From assembly GCA_026018925.1 (NCBI GenBank), contig JAKSZU010000003.1:5283867-5347866 (forward strand): a stretch of DNA of 64,000 nucleotides, in the 5' to 3' direction. The notes below the pieces were generated by a model, which saw only the letters and a list, made by a program, of their open reading frames with translations, did no database searches and was not told where the DNA came from. The translations under genes were made by a program, and so were the position numbers. Positions 21,798-34,821 of this stretch are shown in pieces. Origin of the DNA: Tupaia tana. Its lineage: Eukaryota > Chordata > Mammalia > Scandentia > Tupaiidae. Each line of letters starts with the position of its first letter. Position 1 is the first letter of the stretch.

Positions 21798-24700
21798 TGT
21801 GCCTAGGAAGATGAATCAGCGAGGACAGGGCTAGAGCACCATTACGGAGGACAAGCAGGAAGAATGGCTGTGCCCAGCATGGGTGGTGGTGGTCCAGGTG
21901 GGTGGGGGAGGCCCAGGCCCGCCAGCCACAGCCTGGCCTCCCACCCTGGGCACCCAGGGCCTCCTGTTCTGCCACTGAGGGTGTTTAAAGTCACAGCCCT
22001 AAAACCTTCAGCTGTAGACAAATCAAGCCTGGACTCACTCCTGGCTCCAGTGTAAGAGGAAGTGACCTTTCCTTCTGGAACCTTCTGAGGTGGCTGCTGT
22101 ACTGACCCGAGGTGCAGCCCTGGCCCAGCCCACTGCGCCTCATCTTAGCCGCTTCCCTTCGACTGGGATGGAAGTCCACAAGGTGGTGGTGGTGGGTCTC
22201 TGGTGACCCAGCAGCCCGCATGAGGCTGGCGCAAACCGGGGCCTCTGCAATCCCACGGATGAGAGGGGAACCGAGGGGTCGGCGGAGAGCCATGGAGGGT
22301 CGGGGGGTGCTCGCGAGGCCGAGGGAGTGTTCGTGCCACCACCACCCCCCCCACCGCCCCGTCTGCCAACAGAGGCAGGGAGAGGCCCGTTGTTTTGGCT
22401 TCCTCTTCTCAGGCCTGAGGGACCCTTCCCTGATTGGCCCATGAGGCTGCGTGGGAACCCACTCAGAGGCCACAGAGTGGACAGGGCGTCCTCCCGAGCC
22501 GCAGGAGGTGGAAAGTCACCCTGCCGGGGGTCGGGGAGGGGAAGGCGGGGTGGGGCGTTGAGATGTGGTGGGGCGGAGTCAGTGGAGCCTCTAGAGGAGA
22601 AAGGCTGAGACAGACCTGAGCGTGCAGGTGCCGAGTCGCCCGCAGCCGTCTGCGCCCCTGGGTGCTCATCGTCTTAGTAACCAGGCTCCGGCTGCCAGCA
22701 TGGGCCCCAGGCCCCTCTGGCTTCTGCGCCCTGGCCGGTGCACACGTCGGGCCCGTCAGACTGCAGGCAGAGCAGTCACGGGGGGCAGAGGACCGTCTCA
22801 GCCAGCTTCCAGCAGACAGGCTCTTCCTCCGCAGACGCAGGGGGTCCTAGGTGGCCCTCTCAGCACCTGCTGTGTGCCCTGAGCGTGTCGCCGACCCGGT
22901 GGTGTAGGATTTACAGCTCACGCGGAGATCAGCTCACTGGACAGGTGAGTCCGAGGTCCAGCAGGCCGTGCTCCGAACACGCGATGGTCAGTGCACACGG
23001 CCCTGCTCTAGGTGAGAGATCGGCTTGCCCCGCGTTCGAGGCTTAGGGCGCTCGCGGCCTGGGAGCAGCGCCCACACAGGAGGCCCGGGCAGGAGCCCAG
23101 TCTCAGCTTCAGGCGGGCAGAATGTGCCTCGAAGCCTTCGGGCCGTGTTGGCTTGTTCTGTATTCTGTTAGGCTCCTGATGGTGCCAAACGTCTTTGCGG
23201 TTCGGGAGTCTCAGAGCTGCCGGGCCCGCCTGCCTGGGAGTGTCCAGGGGGAAGCTATTCCCAGCTCATCTGATCCCAGCTGCCCGGCCAACGCCCGGTG
23301 ACTGGGAAATGGTGGTGGCCCGCTGCTGGAGGGGGACACGGCTCTGTGGCTTCCCGACTGCCCTGTGCCAGCGGGCCAGCTGCAATGGCAGGGCCTCTTA
23401 GGCCAGGGTCGCCCATCCCCTACTGACCAGTGGGTGGGAGGTCCTGCCTGTTGTCACCAGGAAGCTCGCTGCTGCCCTTGGGCAGATTTGCTCAGCGCAG
23501 GACTCGAGGTATTCCCGGGACGGGACTGGCAGAGCCCAGAGCAGCATCCTCCGAGCTGGATGCCGGGACCGGGGGTCAGGGCCACAGGCTGCCGGGTTCT
23601 CTCTCTGGTTTATTCAAGGGTGCCGTCCCCCTGGCTCAAGGCCGGTCTTGAACACGAATCATTTTCCCGGTGAGAAAGCCGCTCTCACTTTCCTGGAGCT
23701 GCTCAACAGATTGTCTGCCGGAGGTTTCAACCGGGGTGTCCAAGGGGCTGAGAACCCCCTGGGCACTTGGCTCCCAACTGGGCCATGTCAGAAGCTTCCT
23801 GGTACCCCAGCATTCTAGGTGGAGCTAGCACTGTAGGGGCATGAGCCTCAAGCCATCCGAAGGGTCGAAGGGTCGAAGGGAAAGCAGGAGGCATGTCAGT
23901 GCCTCCTGGCCGGCGGGTCTCAAAGGCCGCTCCCAAAGGGCTGCGGCGCCGACTCCACGCTGCGCCCCTCCCTGGGCTGCCGGCTTCAGGGTGAACTGCA
24001 AGCGTGGCGGTTAAGCCAGAGGCTGGGCGCTGAGCCCGGGCCCCTGTTGTTTCGTGTCTTACCAGCTCCGCTGCCCAGAGCTCCGGCTCTCCTGTGTACG
24101 GATCTCGCAGCCCCAGGATGGCTAGCCGCGGGGGCAGGGGAGCGTCAGCACCTGAAGGTGCAGAGCAAGGCGGCTGCGCGCAGCCCTCTTCCAGGGGCAC
24201 CCTCTGCAGGTTGCCTGTGTAGACCTGTGCCAGGTCAGCTCTGAACACACGACTATGGGGTTCCGTTGCTTTTAGGGCTGCAATCATGCCGTCTCACACT
24301 GTGGGACCCTTGGCACAGGCACATGAGCTTGGCAAGCAGCATTTGATTCTTAGGCTTGTGGCTAAAGGTGATGTGGAATTTGACAAGGGTTTGTGCTAGA
24401 TTCCTGGGGTGCTGAGAAATTGAACCCCATTCTGTTCTCCGGGGTGGGCGCCGGAGGCTCGTCTTTTGCACGAGTTCTGTGCACAGGTCAGGTAGCACTT
24501 GGTCCTCTGAGACTCTTGTGTCACGTGCACCACGCCACTGCTGTCCTGTGAGCCCACGTGCTCATTTCCGTACCGCACAACTCTCCGAAGTCGCCTCGAT
24601 CAGAAGGCGTTCTGCAGTATCCCTTTTTGCACGCCTGGGTGGTGGCTGATCCTTCCTGTTGCTGCAGACTGTTCATTTCAGGTGTTCTTAGGAGAGGAGG

Positions 24701-25764
24701 AATGACCAACCTCGAGCATGTGAGCGTATTCCTCTTATTTCTGATCATGGTGAACTAGCGGGACCACAGAGAAACCAGCAGATACAAATGTGCAAAAGTA
24801 GATACGTAAAAGGCTGCGGGGGGCCCTGTTAGAACAGGGTGGGGATGCAGAGCCGGGCTCTGGGGTGAGCTGGATGTACACATCTGTCTCCAGGGCCGCG
24901 GTGACTCAGCCTCCCTCGGCTGGGTTTCCTTATTGTATTCGCCCCGTCTGCCTGTGCGCAGGTTAGAGGGCGCATGTGAAATGTCCAGCACTAAAACGCA
25001 CCGAGGTGATCGGTCCCAGCAGAGGGGCACAGGGAGGGTAACTGCCTGGGACTGGAGGTGGGGGCTTCTAGAAACGCAAACTGTAGGGCTAGCAGGTGCC
25101 CGTGTCATGTGCTGGGACTCGTGAGGCACTGACCGTCTGGTGCAAGCCTGAGGGGTTGGCAGGGTGGCCACAGGCAGACTCCCATGGGCTTGGGGCCCCA
25201 CACGGAAGAACTGGTGTGCTCCGTAGGAGCCTGGAGCCAGGGCGGGTCTTCTGGTCTCGTTTCGTCGTGGCGCTGTCTTTTCGATCTGGTGAGGATGCTA
25301 AGACTACACCTAGAAAGGGTGACTTGCAAGAGGTGAGCGTGGGGGTGAGCCTCGGGAGGGAGGGCCCCTCTCACCTATCCTGGGACTGACTGCTGGCTGC
25401 TGCGGCTTTACCAAGTATCTGATCTGCTGGGCCTTGTCCTTCAGCAGAGCTGCCCTCCACCCGCTAAGGAGAGTCGGCCAGACTGCCCAGACAGAGCCTG
25501 CAGGGGAGCAGCGCCCACCTACGGGAGCCTAAGAGGGCAGTGGAGATGGCGAAAGCAAGAACAAGTGTGGGTGAGGACGGTGATCACATGAGGGTCTCAC
25601 GAAGGCCACAGGCGACGTGTGTTACGCAAAAACGATGCGTGTGCCGTGGTTCCAATCCTTCTCCCAGCAGTGCACGCGTTGGGATCCCTTCGTATTGTCT
25701 TGCACAGGTGGTAACGTGAAAATAGAAACCCTTCATGGCATCCCAGGATGAGGCCTACATGGTG
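21798..25764. other. Long intronic stretch, nothing certain
   Basis: GC-rich to 24.2 kb and more balanced afterwards. MIR-like words occur around 24890-24990. No exon, RNA gene or assignable transposon was found. Confidence 0.35.
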
Positions 25765-25907
25765 GGGTCATGGTGATTGTGTCAGGGAGGCAAGAGCCTC
25801 GTGGACAGAGCACTGCTGTCTGGTGAGACCCAGGGAGCCCTGGCTCACGTGAGAAGGGCTTAGTTCTCGCCGGAACATTGCTGTAAAGGATCAGTCAGGC
25901 TCGCTCG

Positions 25908-25950
<43 letters not shown>

Positions 25951-26083
25951 CATCTTTCTGCCATCCTGTGTTTCCACTGGCCATGTTTTAGGCCTAGGAC
26001 TTGGAATTGTGACTTTATAAACGTATTATAAAACCACCTAAGTGCAGTGTTTCAGTTACTAATGCGACAACGGACTAAGACAG
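25765..26083 (+). mobile_element. MaLR-type LTR remnant (MST/MLT-like)
   Basis: The order is a decayed 5' part, a (TC)n run at 25899-25948, 'ctttctgccatcctgtg' and a terminus reading 'gcgacaacggactaagacag', which resembles the 'caaaatggactaagaca' end of MST/MLT LTRs. No internal sequence is attached, so it would be a solo LTR. Confidence 0.45.
25899..25948. repeat. (TC)n microsatellite
   Basis: An almost pure CT dinucleotide run, with TCGC variants at its start. It lies inside the MaLR-like LTR. Confidence 0.95.
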
Positions 26084-29000
26084 TCGAGGTTTCACATTTC
26101 TTGCAGCAAAATAATCTCATACTTTAGTTCCATCTTCCCGGGAATTTCGGAAGTGCCCTCATATCTGTGCAGGTAGGCTGCAGGCTGCAAAGGAATGATT
26201 CCAGTCTCGAGATGTGGACTTGCTGGCACTCAGAGCTGCAGAGAGTCAGCCACGCCCTAAGCCACTCCCAGGACCTTGTCTCTGAGTGTAGCAAGCCTTG
26301 GAGTTCTCTGGGGGGTGGCACCTATTTCCCTGGCATTTCCAGCTTTTTCAGGCAAAACAAATTAGGCTTTTTTCCCCTCAGCCTTATTTGTATGCTTTGG
26401 AATAAAGCGCAGAAAACAAACAAGCCTGACTCAGCTGGCAGAGAGAGTTCCAGAAGCAGCAGGAGGAAATACTGACATTGGCCCAGTCTCCAGTTGACCA
26501 CTGGCATCGACGTCCAGGGGTCCGGCTGCAGGACCTCGGCCCTTTGCTCCGTGCTAAATGGCACCAGGGTTTACTAAACTTCGTGTTTATCTAGCACTGC
26601 CTGCTGGTTCCGGAATAATCCGCTCATCTCCAGCTGACGCCGATGTTCGTCCAAATGCTCTTCATGTGTTATCACAGCAGCAGCCCCGGGAGAGGGACAG
26701 AGCAAGTGTTTCCACTCCGAGTATTTTTGAGGAGGAGGAACTGAGGTTCAGAGAAATGACAGAGCCGTGACTTGGCCCTGGTGGTTGTCGCAGACATGCA
26801 CACTTCAGTTTGAAAAGGACCTTGCAATGCGTCATGTGACACCTGCTCAGTCTGCAGACCTAGGTCACAGCTCCCAGGGACGGAGCCCTGTGCCCAGAGA
26901 GCTGGCCGCCTCGCTCCAGTCCGAGAGCCCACAGGACTCAGAATGGACCATGGATGGACAGTGACTGCCTGTTACCCTCCCGCGCTGAAAGCAACCGTAA
27001 GAAATCTGTAGACTTCCAACTCCATTGGAAGTCCCCCGGAGTCCCAGACTCTGTTCAGTTGCCCTCTCAGCCTGAGGCTTGGTAGACAGCCGTGCAGTGG
27101 TGTTTTGCCACCTTGACATGCATTGTCCACATCGCTTCTCCTACCTTCCGTGGGCTGCACTGTGCCTGGACAACGGATCTGCCCTTGAACTCGTGTCCTT
27201 GCAGCATAGACTCCCCGAAGAATCTTCCTCTACTCAGATCCCTTCGATGATGGGTCACCCACCATCTTCCGGAGCAATTTCTGCATTGCCATAAGAGCCC
27301 CAGGGGTTAGCAAGTTGTGTTTAATAGTGACCATCGGAGGGTTCTGAAATGGAGACCCTCATTTTCTCCTAATAACTCAAGTCCCCTTTCTTCCCACCTG
27401 GCTTGCAAACCCCGTGGAGCATTGGTCTGGGGGCTTGCAGGCTGGTTTGAGTCAGCTGTAGGGCGCACAGACACTGCAAGGATGTCCTGAGGAAGAAACA
27501 TGCTGTCCTCGCAGACCCCGGGGACAGGTGGCCCAGCAGAGCACCAGGGCCGTTAGGAGGCGAGGCCGGGAGATGAGAGTCAGGGCTTCACTGTGGCCTC
27601 TGCGGGAAGGGTGGGGAGGCAGGGAGCAGGCTGAGGACCAGTGTGCTGCGGCGTGGGGCCGCCCCAGCCGTCTGGCATCTGCCCTGGGTGATTAGGGCGG
27701 GGGGAAGAGCGTCCACTGTCTCGGAGCTGGGGGCCCTGAGGGATGGTCTGCCCAGGTCTGCACAGCCCAGAGTCAGAGCGTCAGTGAGAAAGTGAAAGAC
27801 GTGGTTAGTACAGCAGACGCCTGTGCCTTCTGGAAGCGTGTGGTTGTCTGGTTAGGAGGGACTGGGTGTGAACGGGAGTCTCAGCAGCAGAACCCTTTGG
27901 AAGGCTGTAGCCATCCCTCTTGCCCAGAGAAAAAGTCTACATTCTTCGTCTTCCAAGGACAGGGATTCTAGGGAGTCCAGATTTCTGAAGCCAACATGAC
28001 TTTGTCTGAAATCAACCAGGCTTTACCCGAAGTTAGGTGGGGACAGTGCTGGCCAGAGGCCCTCCAGCCCAGACACTGTCACCGGCTGCATCAGCTGCAT
28101 CGCGCCTCCACTCCTGCCTGCCTTTTAAACGCGGGGGTTCAGCCCGCCTCCTGCCGGCTCGCCAGTGTGGCTGGATTCTCCGCAGCCCCGACATGGGTGG
28201 TGGGAAGGTTTGCTGCAGCCCCGTCAATGAGGGAATCTGCCTGCGTTTGGAGCAGCAGACCTGCCCCAGCCAACGAGACTGTCGCCTGCGCTGCCTGGGC
28301 CGGCGCGTGCCGCCTGCCAGCGCTGGGAACACACCCAGCACGGTCCCCATCTGTTGCAGCTCTGAGCACAGCCGAGCCCTGGACGCTGCCTGTGCTGGAG
28401 GGGCTGGGAACCCCTTCTCTGATGGACCTCCCGGGAAGGCAGCGGGATTGGCCAGAGCTGGGAGCGTGGCCGTCCCTGCCCAGCTTCCTGCCATCCAGCG
28501 TCTCACCACCCGCGCTCACTAGCATCCTGGAGGAGGAGACCGCCGGGACCCCCGGGGCTGAGTAAGCGACCTCGACCTCAGGGGGGCTTCTCTGCATGGT
28601 GCTCCTGCGTCCCCACCGTGGCTCGCTCCTCCCGTGACGCCTCGTCTCCCCTGCGTGCAAGGCGGGGGCTGGACTGCAGCTTTCTTAGTAAATTAAATAC
28701 CCGAGGCAGAACGGAAGGCTCCCTCCACGTTCCAGCCGTATGTTTCCCCCTTACATAACTTCCTTGGTGATTTCAAGAGCGTAGCTGTGAGCGTGCTGGG
28801 TGCTGGGTGCTGGGTGGGCTGTCGGTGCCTGCTCCTCCTGGAGTCCGCGCTGCCGCCCGCAGGCTGTGGCGGGGAGGGGGGTGGGAGGGAGGGCTGGGCT
28901 GGTCCCACCTGCAGCGTCTCCTTCCTTCCTCCCGCCCAGCCCAGGCTTGCTGTCCCTCGCTGACGCCGAAACCTTAGTGAGGCTGAGGGCTCACTGCCTT

Positions 29001-29984
29001 TCTCCTGCTGAGGGGAGCTGCGGCCACCCTGTTGTGGGACTTGCAGGACACAGTGAAGAGAGAGAAGTGGGGGAGGGGTGCAGAGGGGAGGGGGTGTCCT
29101 CGCCTTGCCTGTTCCTCAGGTGGGAGGAGGGCAGAGGCTGCAGCCCGGAGGCCTTCACCTCCGAGCCACAGGAGCTGCAGCTCGGGAGAGTGGGGCTCCA
29201 GGCGGCTCGGGCCCTCTCCCGTGCTCCGCCGCCACCAGTGACATGGAGGCACCAAACTGTGTGAGCCACTCACTCTCCCTTGTGGGGGCCTGACCGTCCC
29301 CGTCTGTAAGCCAGAGGCAGAGAGGGCCTCAGCTGAGGTCTGCGATGCGGGCCCCTGAGTCCGTGCCGGGGGCCCCAGGGCTGGTAGTAGAGGCCGGCCT
29401 CTGCGTCCAGGGCTGGTGGCAGCGAGGCCGGCCTCTGAGTCCTTGCCTGTCTCCGGGTGGGAGAAAAGGGCACTAAACAGCTTGAGAGTGGGGCCAGCAG
29501 GGAACCAGGTGAGGGGTGGCTGTAGGTGTGAAATGCTGTGAGGCTGAGGGGAGGCAGAGGCCGCTAGAGCAGGGGGAGGGCTTCCTGGAGGCCAGGCCAC
29601 TCCTGTCTGAGTGCAGAGAGGCCCTAAAGACTAACGAGAGAATTGCAGGGCCTGTCAGGTGTTGGCAGGTGAGAGAAGTGAGGGCCTGGCCCGCGGGCTT
29701 CTGAGGGACTTCCTGCGTGGAGCAGTCAGAGCCACAGGGCGTGGGGCTGGCTCCTCACACCCCCACCCCACCCGGCTCCGGTGTGTGCTTCAGCTTTAAT
29801 GACCCGTGTGCTTTGCTGGCAGTGGGTCTGGGTCTAGGGGCGGTCGCCTCTCCAGCTGCTTCCCCAGCTTGTATGAACACCTCCAGGCTAGACGAACCTC
29901 AGGTGGGCTCGCTGGTTGGCACTACTTTCGTGTTTTAGCCCAGGGCAAGGTCTTGAGACAGGTGCTAACCCCGACGGCTTTCTT
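26084..29984. other. Intronic stretch with MIR scrap and AP-1/MARE-like site
   Basis: TGACTCAGC at 26427-26435 matches the AP-1/NF-E2 core within a less GC-rich block (26330-26480). MIR-like words ('ggaggaggaactgaggttca') lie at 26730-26760. A 189-codon frame at 27996-28565 overlaps antisense frames and shows no domain. Confidence 0.35.
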
Positions 29985-30148
29985 TTTTATTTAAGCTGAT
30001 AGTGCGTGTGCCCTTGCTGGAGAGAGAGGGTGAGCGAGAGAGACAGGTGGGGGGGAGGGGGGAATGGTGGTGCTGAGAAAGCATCCTGTGAGGTGAATGG
30101 CCACACTGCAATCCCTTCTCCTCATTCTCTTCTCAGGATTATGGGCGT

Positions 30149-30182
<34 letters not shown>

Positions 30183-30510
30183 TGCATTTTTTCTTTCATT
30201 CTTTCTTTCTAAGAGCGATTTTTACTATAGGGCATATGCACTCGCCATAGAGACAGAGAAAGAAAGAGAAAAGTCACCCCCAGAGGTGACAATCCCTTCT
30301 GCATTATCCTTCCGGGATTTGGGGCACGCATGCACATGCACCCAGCGTGAGTTTCAAACCTCTGGATCTGGGACTCCAACCGCGGCTGACCATATGGGAG
30401 TCCAGTACCTTAACCACTACGCTACATGCTGGCCTCAGTGCATTTTTTCCAAGCTACTGGGTGCAGGACTCGATCCACGCTGTCAGCCACGTAGGACCTA
30501 GCCACCTACA
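29985..30510 (-). mobile_element. tRNA-derived SINE, minus, split by a younger SINE
   Basis: Tail and body lie at 29985-30181 and the remaining head at about 30449-30510 ('gactcgatccacgctgtcag'). A (CA)n run at 30149-30180 sits at the family's TG-rich position. The inserted SINE divides it. Confidence 0.78.
30193..30437 (-). mobile_element. tRNA-derived SINE nested in another SINE, minus
   Basis: Complete minus copy with the complement of GCCCTATAG, GACAGAGAAAG, the body and the head. An exact 11-bp duplication, GTGCATTTTTT, flanks it at 30182-30192 and 30438-30448, proving it landed in the older SINE. Confidence 0.92.
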
Positions 30511-30781
30511 TGGCTGACTGCAAACTCTTACAGGAAAGGTAACGTAGGGTTAAATTCACTTAGTGGACGTAATTGAGAATCGAGGATCATTAAGGTATTT
30601 AACCTTGCCTCTCCTAAATCCACAAAGTGGTTAAACTGGGAAGAGAAGCCAGTGTTCTTGCTAGAGGTAAGGAGGGCAGGGTGGAGGTACGCCAAAACCC
30701 TTGGCCATGGCTTCGTCTGCCTGTTGTCCCAGGCCTGGTTCTCTTCAGGTCCTGGGTTCAGGTTAAAATCTCACTTTAGGG

Positions 30782-31311
30782 GAGGGACCAGCAGATGGCG
30801 TAATGGTTATGTTGCTAGACTCCCACATAGGTGACTGTGGTTCGAGTCCCAGACCTGGTGGCTTAAAACTCACACTGGGTTGGGACCAGCAGGTACCGTA
30901 ACGGCTATGTCACTGGACTCCTATGTTCGAGTCCTGGACCCAGTGGCTTAAACTCAACGCCAGGCGCATGTGCATGCGTGCCCAAGATCCCGAGAGGAGA
31001 ACGGAGGAGAAGGGATTGTAACGAGGCCAACCCCCCTGGGGGGTGATTTCTCGCTTTCTGTCTCTCTGTCTCTCTCTGTCTTTCTGGTGAGTACACACAC
31101 TCTATAGCAAAAACCTCTCCAAAAATAATAACAAATGAAAAACTTACACTGGGGGCATGTGCGTGCATGCCCAATATCCTGCGAGGAGAATGGAGGACAA
31201 AAGATTGCAGTGTTATCAGCTCCCCTGGGGGGTGATTTCTTGCTTCTCTCTGTCTCTCAGGTGAGTACACATGCCCTATGGCAAAAATCTCTCTCAAAAA
31301 GAAAAAAAAAC
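30782..31311 (+). mobile_element. tRNA-derived SINE, split by a younger SINE
   Basis: Head at 30782-30879 (A box GATGGCGTAATGG, B box GGTTCGAGTCC) and body plus tail at 31139-31311. A 17-bp flanking duplication with two mismatches (30765-30781 and 31312-31328, AAAATCTCACTTTAGGG type) encloses both parts. Confidence 0.92.
30880..31138 (+). mobile_element. tRNA-derived SINE nested in another SINE, +
   Basis: Full-length copy whose head lacks a few bases before the B box (TGTTCGAGTCC). The 15-bp duplication AAAACTCACACTGGG (30865-30879) / AAAACTTACACTGGG (31139-31153) flanks it. Confidence 0.92.
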
Positions 31312-31716
31312 AAAACCTCACGTTAGGGAAACAGCTTTTGCACCCCATGTACTGGTCACTGGCCCTTTCAGGGAGACCTTGGTCTTGGCCTCTTCGACTG
31401 CTAGCGCTGGGGAGTCACGGGTCCCCGGAAATGCAGGGACTGCTCTGAGGGTCTCATTTCAGCTCAGGTTTAACTAATGAAATCCCTCATAGAGTTTCTG
31501 CACTGCCCCATTGTCCTCTTTTAAACTGGACATCTTTTCTTTCTTAAAAAGAATTTTAGTCCTTCCTCCTGCAGTTCCCACGCAGACCAGAGTACTCGTC
31601 CCCTTCTAGCAAACCCCGCATCCCGCATTCGCTCAGGCTCCTCCTGTGGGCTACTGCAGGTCAGCCCTTGCTTTTTGTTTAATGCATGGTTTTATAGGAA
31701 TTGGCTGTTACTTTTT

Positions 31717-31980
31717 TTTTTTTTTTTTTTTTTTGGAGAGGTTTTTGCTATAGGACGCATGCGCTCGCCAGAAAGACAGAGAGAGACAGACAGAAAGCGA
31801 GAAATCACCCTTGGGGGGGACGATCACGCCGCAATCCCTTCTCCTCCATTCTCCTCTCGGGATCTTGGGCATGCACGCACACGCGCCCGCCGTCAGTTTA
31901 AGCCACCGGGTCTGCGACTTGAACCGCGGTCGACTACGTGGGAGTCCAGTGACATAGCCATTACGCCAACTGCTAGGCCC
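31717..31980 (-). mobile_element. tRNA-derived SINE, full length, young, minus
   Basis: Long poly-T, GGAGAGGTTTTTGCTATAGG, the CT-rich complement, CCATTCTCCTCTCGGGATCT and the B-box complement. The 15-bp duplication TGGCTGTTACTTTTT is exact at 31702-31716 and 31981-31995. Confidence 0.95.
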
Positions 31981-32137
31981 TGGCTGTTACTTTTTGTAGG
32001 TCGATTGAGTTGGTAGCTTCCTGTGTGGTCATCTAGGCCCTTAATTTCTTAGGAGGATTTCTCTACATATCACATCTTGAAGCGCTACTAGCTGTTTGTA
32101 TTCGGTAAATAGTTATCAACTGTGTAGCAGGCACTGC

Positions 32138-32290
32138 GCTTGAATTTTCATGGAGGTTGATTATTTTAATTCTCAGGACAGCCCTGGGAGGGCCTCCTTG
32201 GTGCACAGGAGGAAATTGAGGTCCCTTGAACTTGAATAATATGCTTGTGTAGAGTCAATGGCAAGTGCGTTTAAACTCAGGCCTGCAGCC
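32138..32290 (-). mobile_element. MIR remnant, minus
   Basis: Words 'ggcactgcgcttgaattttc', 'ttaattctcaggacagccct' and 'gaggaaattgaggtcccttg' follow the MIR minus-strand order. Confidence 0.65.
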
Positions 32291-33099
32291 CAGCCGCCCC
32301 CTGCCTGTGCTGCTCGGACCACGGGGCCAGTGTCTGATAGTGAGACTCGCCCCTCAGCTCTCGTGGTAGACAGGGTGACTTGGCAGGAAGCCCCTGGAGG
32401 CAGGACCTACAGGTGGGCGGCTCACGTCAGCTCTGAGCGACCCCCTCCTCGGGCCCCAACGCGTGGGCAGGCCTGTCCGAAGTCGGCCTCCTAACGCCGG
32501 GGCAGAGGGTGTCCGTCCACCAGCTCTGCATGCTTCCCAGCCACGCCTGTTGTCGGCAAAACCCTGAGTGTGACTTATGGCCCTGGGGCCCTAGAGGGTT
32601 TAATGCGAGAGGGCAGAGCTCCAGCCCAGTGACTAAAATCTGAGTTCAAGCATGGCTCAATCACACCCGATGTCGAAGAACTTTGCCCTGTTCCCTCCTT
32701 AAAAAACAACAACAACAACAAACACTTGATTTATTTCGTTTTTTATTTTAAACTTATTTTACTTTCACTCACTGTATATCATTGCAGCATACAAAATTTT
32801 TCCCATCCAGAATATACTGTATATTGGCTCAAAGATATTACCATACATGTTCGTGAGTGAGGGCAAGGGTGTGAGCATGGCAGGGGGAGACCCCGGCCCG
32901 GTCTGGTCAGGCTGCGTTCCCCTCCCCACCCCTCTGCTCGTTGGCATCTCCAGCGAGCGCACTTGCTGATGGGTTTTGGGTGGGCTCAGGCTCCACACTG
33001 GTGGCCACATGGCTTCCAGCATTTCAGGGCAATGTGCTAGTGGCCACTCCGCTGAGCTTTTATTTATTTTTAAAGTTTATTTAGCCTTTCTCTCCTAAC
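32291..33099. other. Intronic sequence, AT-rich middle part
   Basis: 32690-32860 is AT-rich with (ACA)n at 32705-32720 and may be a LINE 3' end, but I could not confirm this. Confidence 0.3.
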
Positions 33100-33250
33100 C
33101 TGAGTCCTCTGGCTCTCGACCTGGGGGCGTATGTTCTACTGCTCACCAGCTGGGGACCCTGGACAAATTTTGTTTTCTTGAGTCTGATTTTTCCTCTAAA
33201 AATGGAGACAGCACACCTGCCTCTCAGGGTTAGTGTGAAGACAGGTGACA
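33100..33250 (+). mobile_element. MIR remnant, +
   Basis: Reads 'gaccctggacaaattttgtt', 'ttcctctaaaaatggagaca' and 'ctctcagggttagtgtgaag', the + strand MIR 3' half. Confidence 0.65.
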
Positions 33251-34821
33251 GGGCCGGTTCCAGACCTAGGCTGGATGAATAGCAGGTCTCCTTCAGGGAA
33301 CAGACCCCGCAGAGCACGCCCAGTGGTGCCAGGAGCTGGGATCCAAGTCTTCCTTCTGAAGATGAGCAGGCAGCCAGGCGAGAGGGCGTCCGTGCCATCG
33401 GTTCCTGCAGGTCCCTGCAGCTCCAGTCCCTGTCCTCGGGATGGTCAGGTGCGCTCTCTCCGCCCTGCCCATCGTATGTGGACAAGGTCTGCCTGGTCTC
33501 CCACTATGGTTCTCCTGAGGGCCATGTGGGCTGGCCTGAGTGTCCCCAACTCACAACCCCCTTCTCCACCCTCCCGGCCCCTCTCATCCAGCAGAGCAGG
33601 AGGTAGGGAGAATGCAGGAGAGAAGCAGAGCAGACTCAGGTTTTTGTTGTGATTTGACATCGTGGGTGAGGTATGTGGCAGCGTTTTACTGCTTAATGTC
33701 TGCTTTGGAAGGATCTGCCACCTGTCTGGTAATAATGGCTATCGTGCATTGTCACCGCGGTGCGGCTTGCGAGATTCTGGTGAGGGACGTACGGGTGTTT
33801 GTCTTAGGCCACTGGGCTGGAGCAGCGCCCAGGCACTGCCCACAAGTACCCCATAGCAGTGTTGGGGCCAGGTGTGGGGGCAACTTGGGGGGCACCAGGC
33901 AGCTTGGGTGTGTCCCCTGGCAGAGCGGGGCCATGGAGCCGCGTCCTCATAGTCCCCCAGCTCAGCAGTGTCTTCTATCTGGCCAGGCCTCCGGTAGTCT
34001 GGGAACTGAGCACAGGGTTCCCTGCTTCCGGAGAGGGAACCAGGCACAGAGTCGGGCTGACAGAGATGGGAAGCCCCGAGCCTCCGGAAACGTCACGGCG
34101 TGTGTCCTTTCCGCACAACCCAAAGAGCCGGAGCTTCAGGCCTGAAACGCAGAGTGCCCCAGACTCGCAGCCGCGTGGCCACGTCAGCCAGCACTGTCTT
34201 CACCGTGGGGGGAAGTGGGGCTGCCGTGTGAGCGCCGGGTTGTCGGGGCGTATTCTGGTACTTCCCTGGAAGGCCTGGGGCCTACCTTGAGTTGTCCAGA
34301 TGGAAGGTGAACTGGGATGGCTTGTATTAGGATAAAAGTGCCAAGAAAACTGAACAGAATATTGTCCTCCCTTACGGTAAGGATAGTGCAAAAGCCCCAG
34401 CTAACCTGGGACCAGCAGGCAGAGACCTGTGAACCCTGGGCCGGGGCTGCTCCCTCTGGGCGTGGACTGGGAGGAAAGGCCCCCTCTCTCCTCTCTCTGG
34501 GTGGCTGGTGCAGGGGTACCACCTTCGGCCACTCCTGCCCTGCCCGTGGTCCTGTGGTGGCCCAGGCGGAGGTCCCGGTGCTTTATAAACCCCCGGCCGT
34601 GGCGGTTACTTCTGCCTTCCCGAAGCTCCCATCGAAGCAGGGAACCGTGCAGGGACACTTAGGAGCATTGTCACCAGCAGGCCAGAGGTGATCCACTCAG
34701 CTGAGCAGAGTGAGCTTCCATCAGTACCTAGAGGCTGTCTCCCCAGCTTTGTGGGAAACAAGCCATTCTTCAAAGGTGGGTTTTCTGGGTAGGAGGACTT
34801 GCCCAATGAAGAGTACTTGAT
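33251..34821. other. Intronic sequence, nothing recognised
   Basis: No recognised repeat or exon. Confidence 0.4.

Noticed and set aside
27996-28565. 189-codon + frame as a candidate intronic gene
   Set aside because: No domain, strong overlap with minus frames of similar length, and no promoter or splice evidence.
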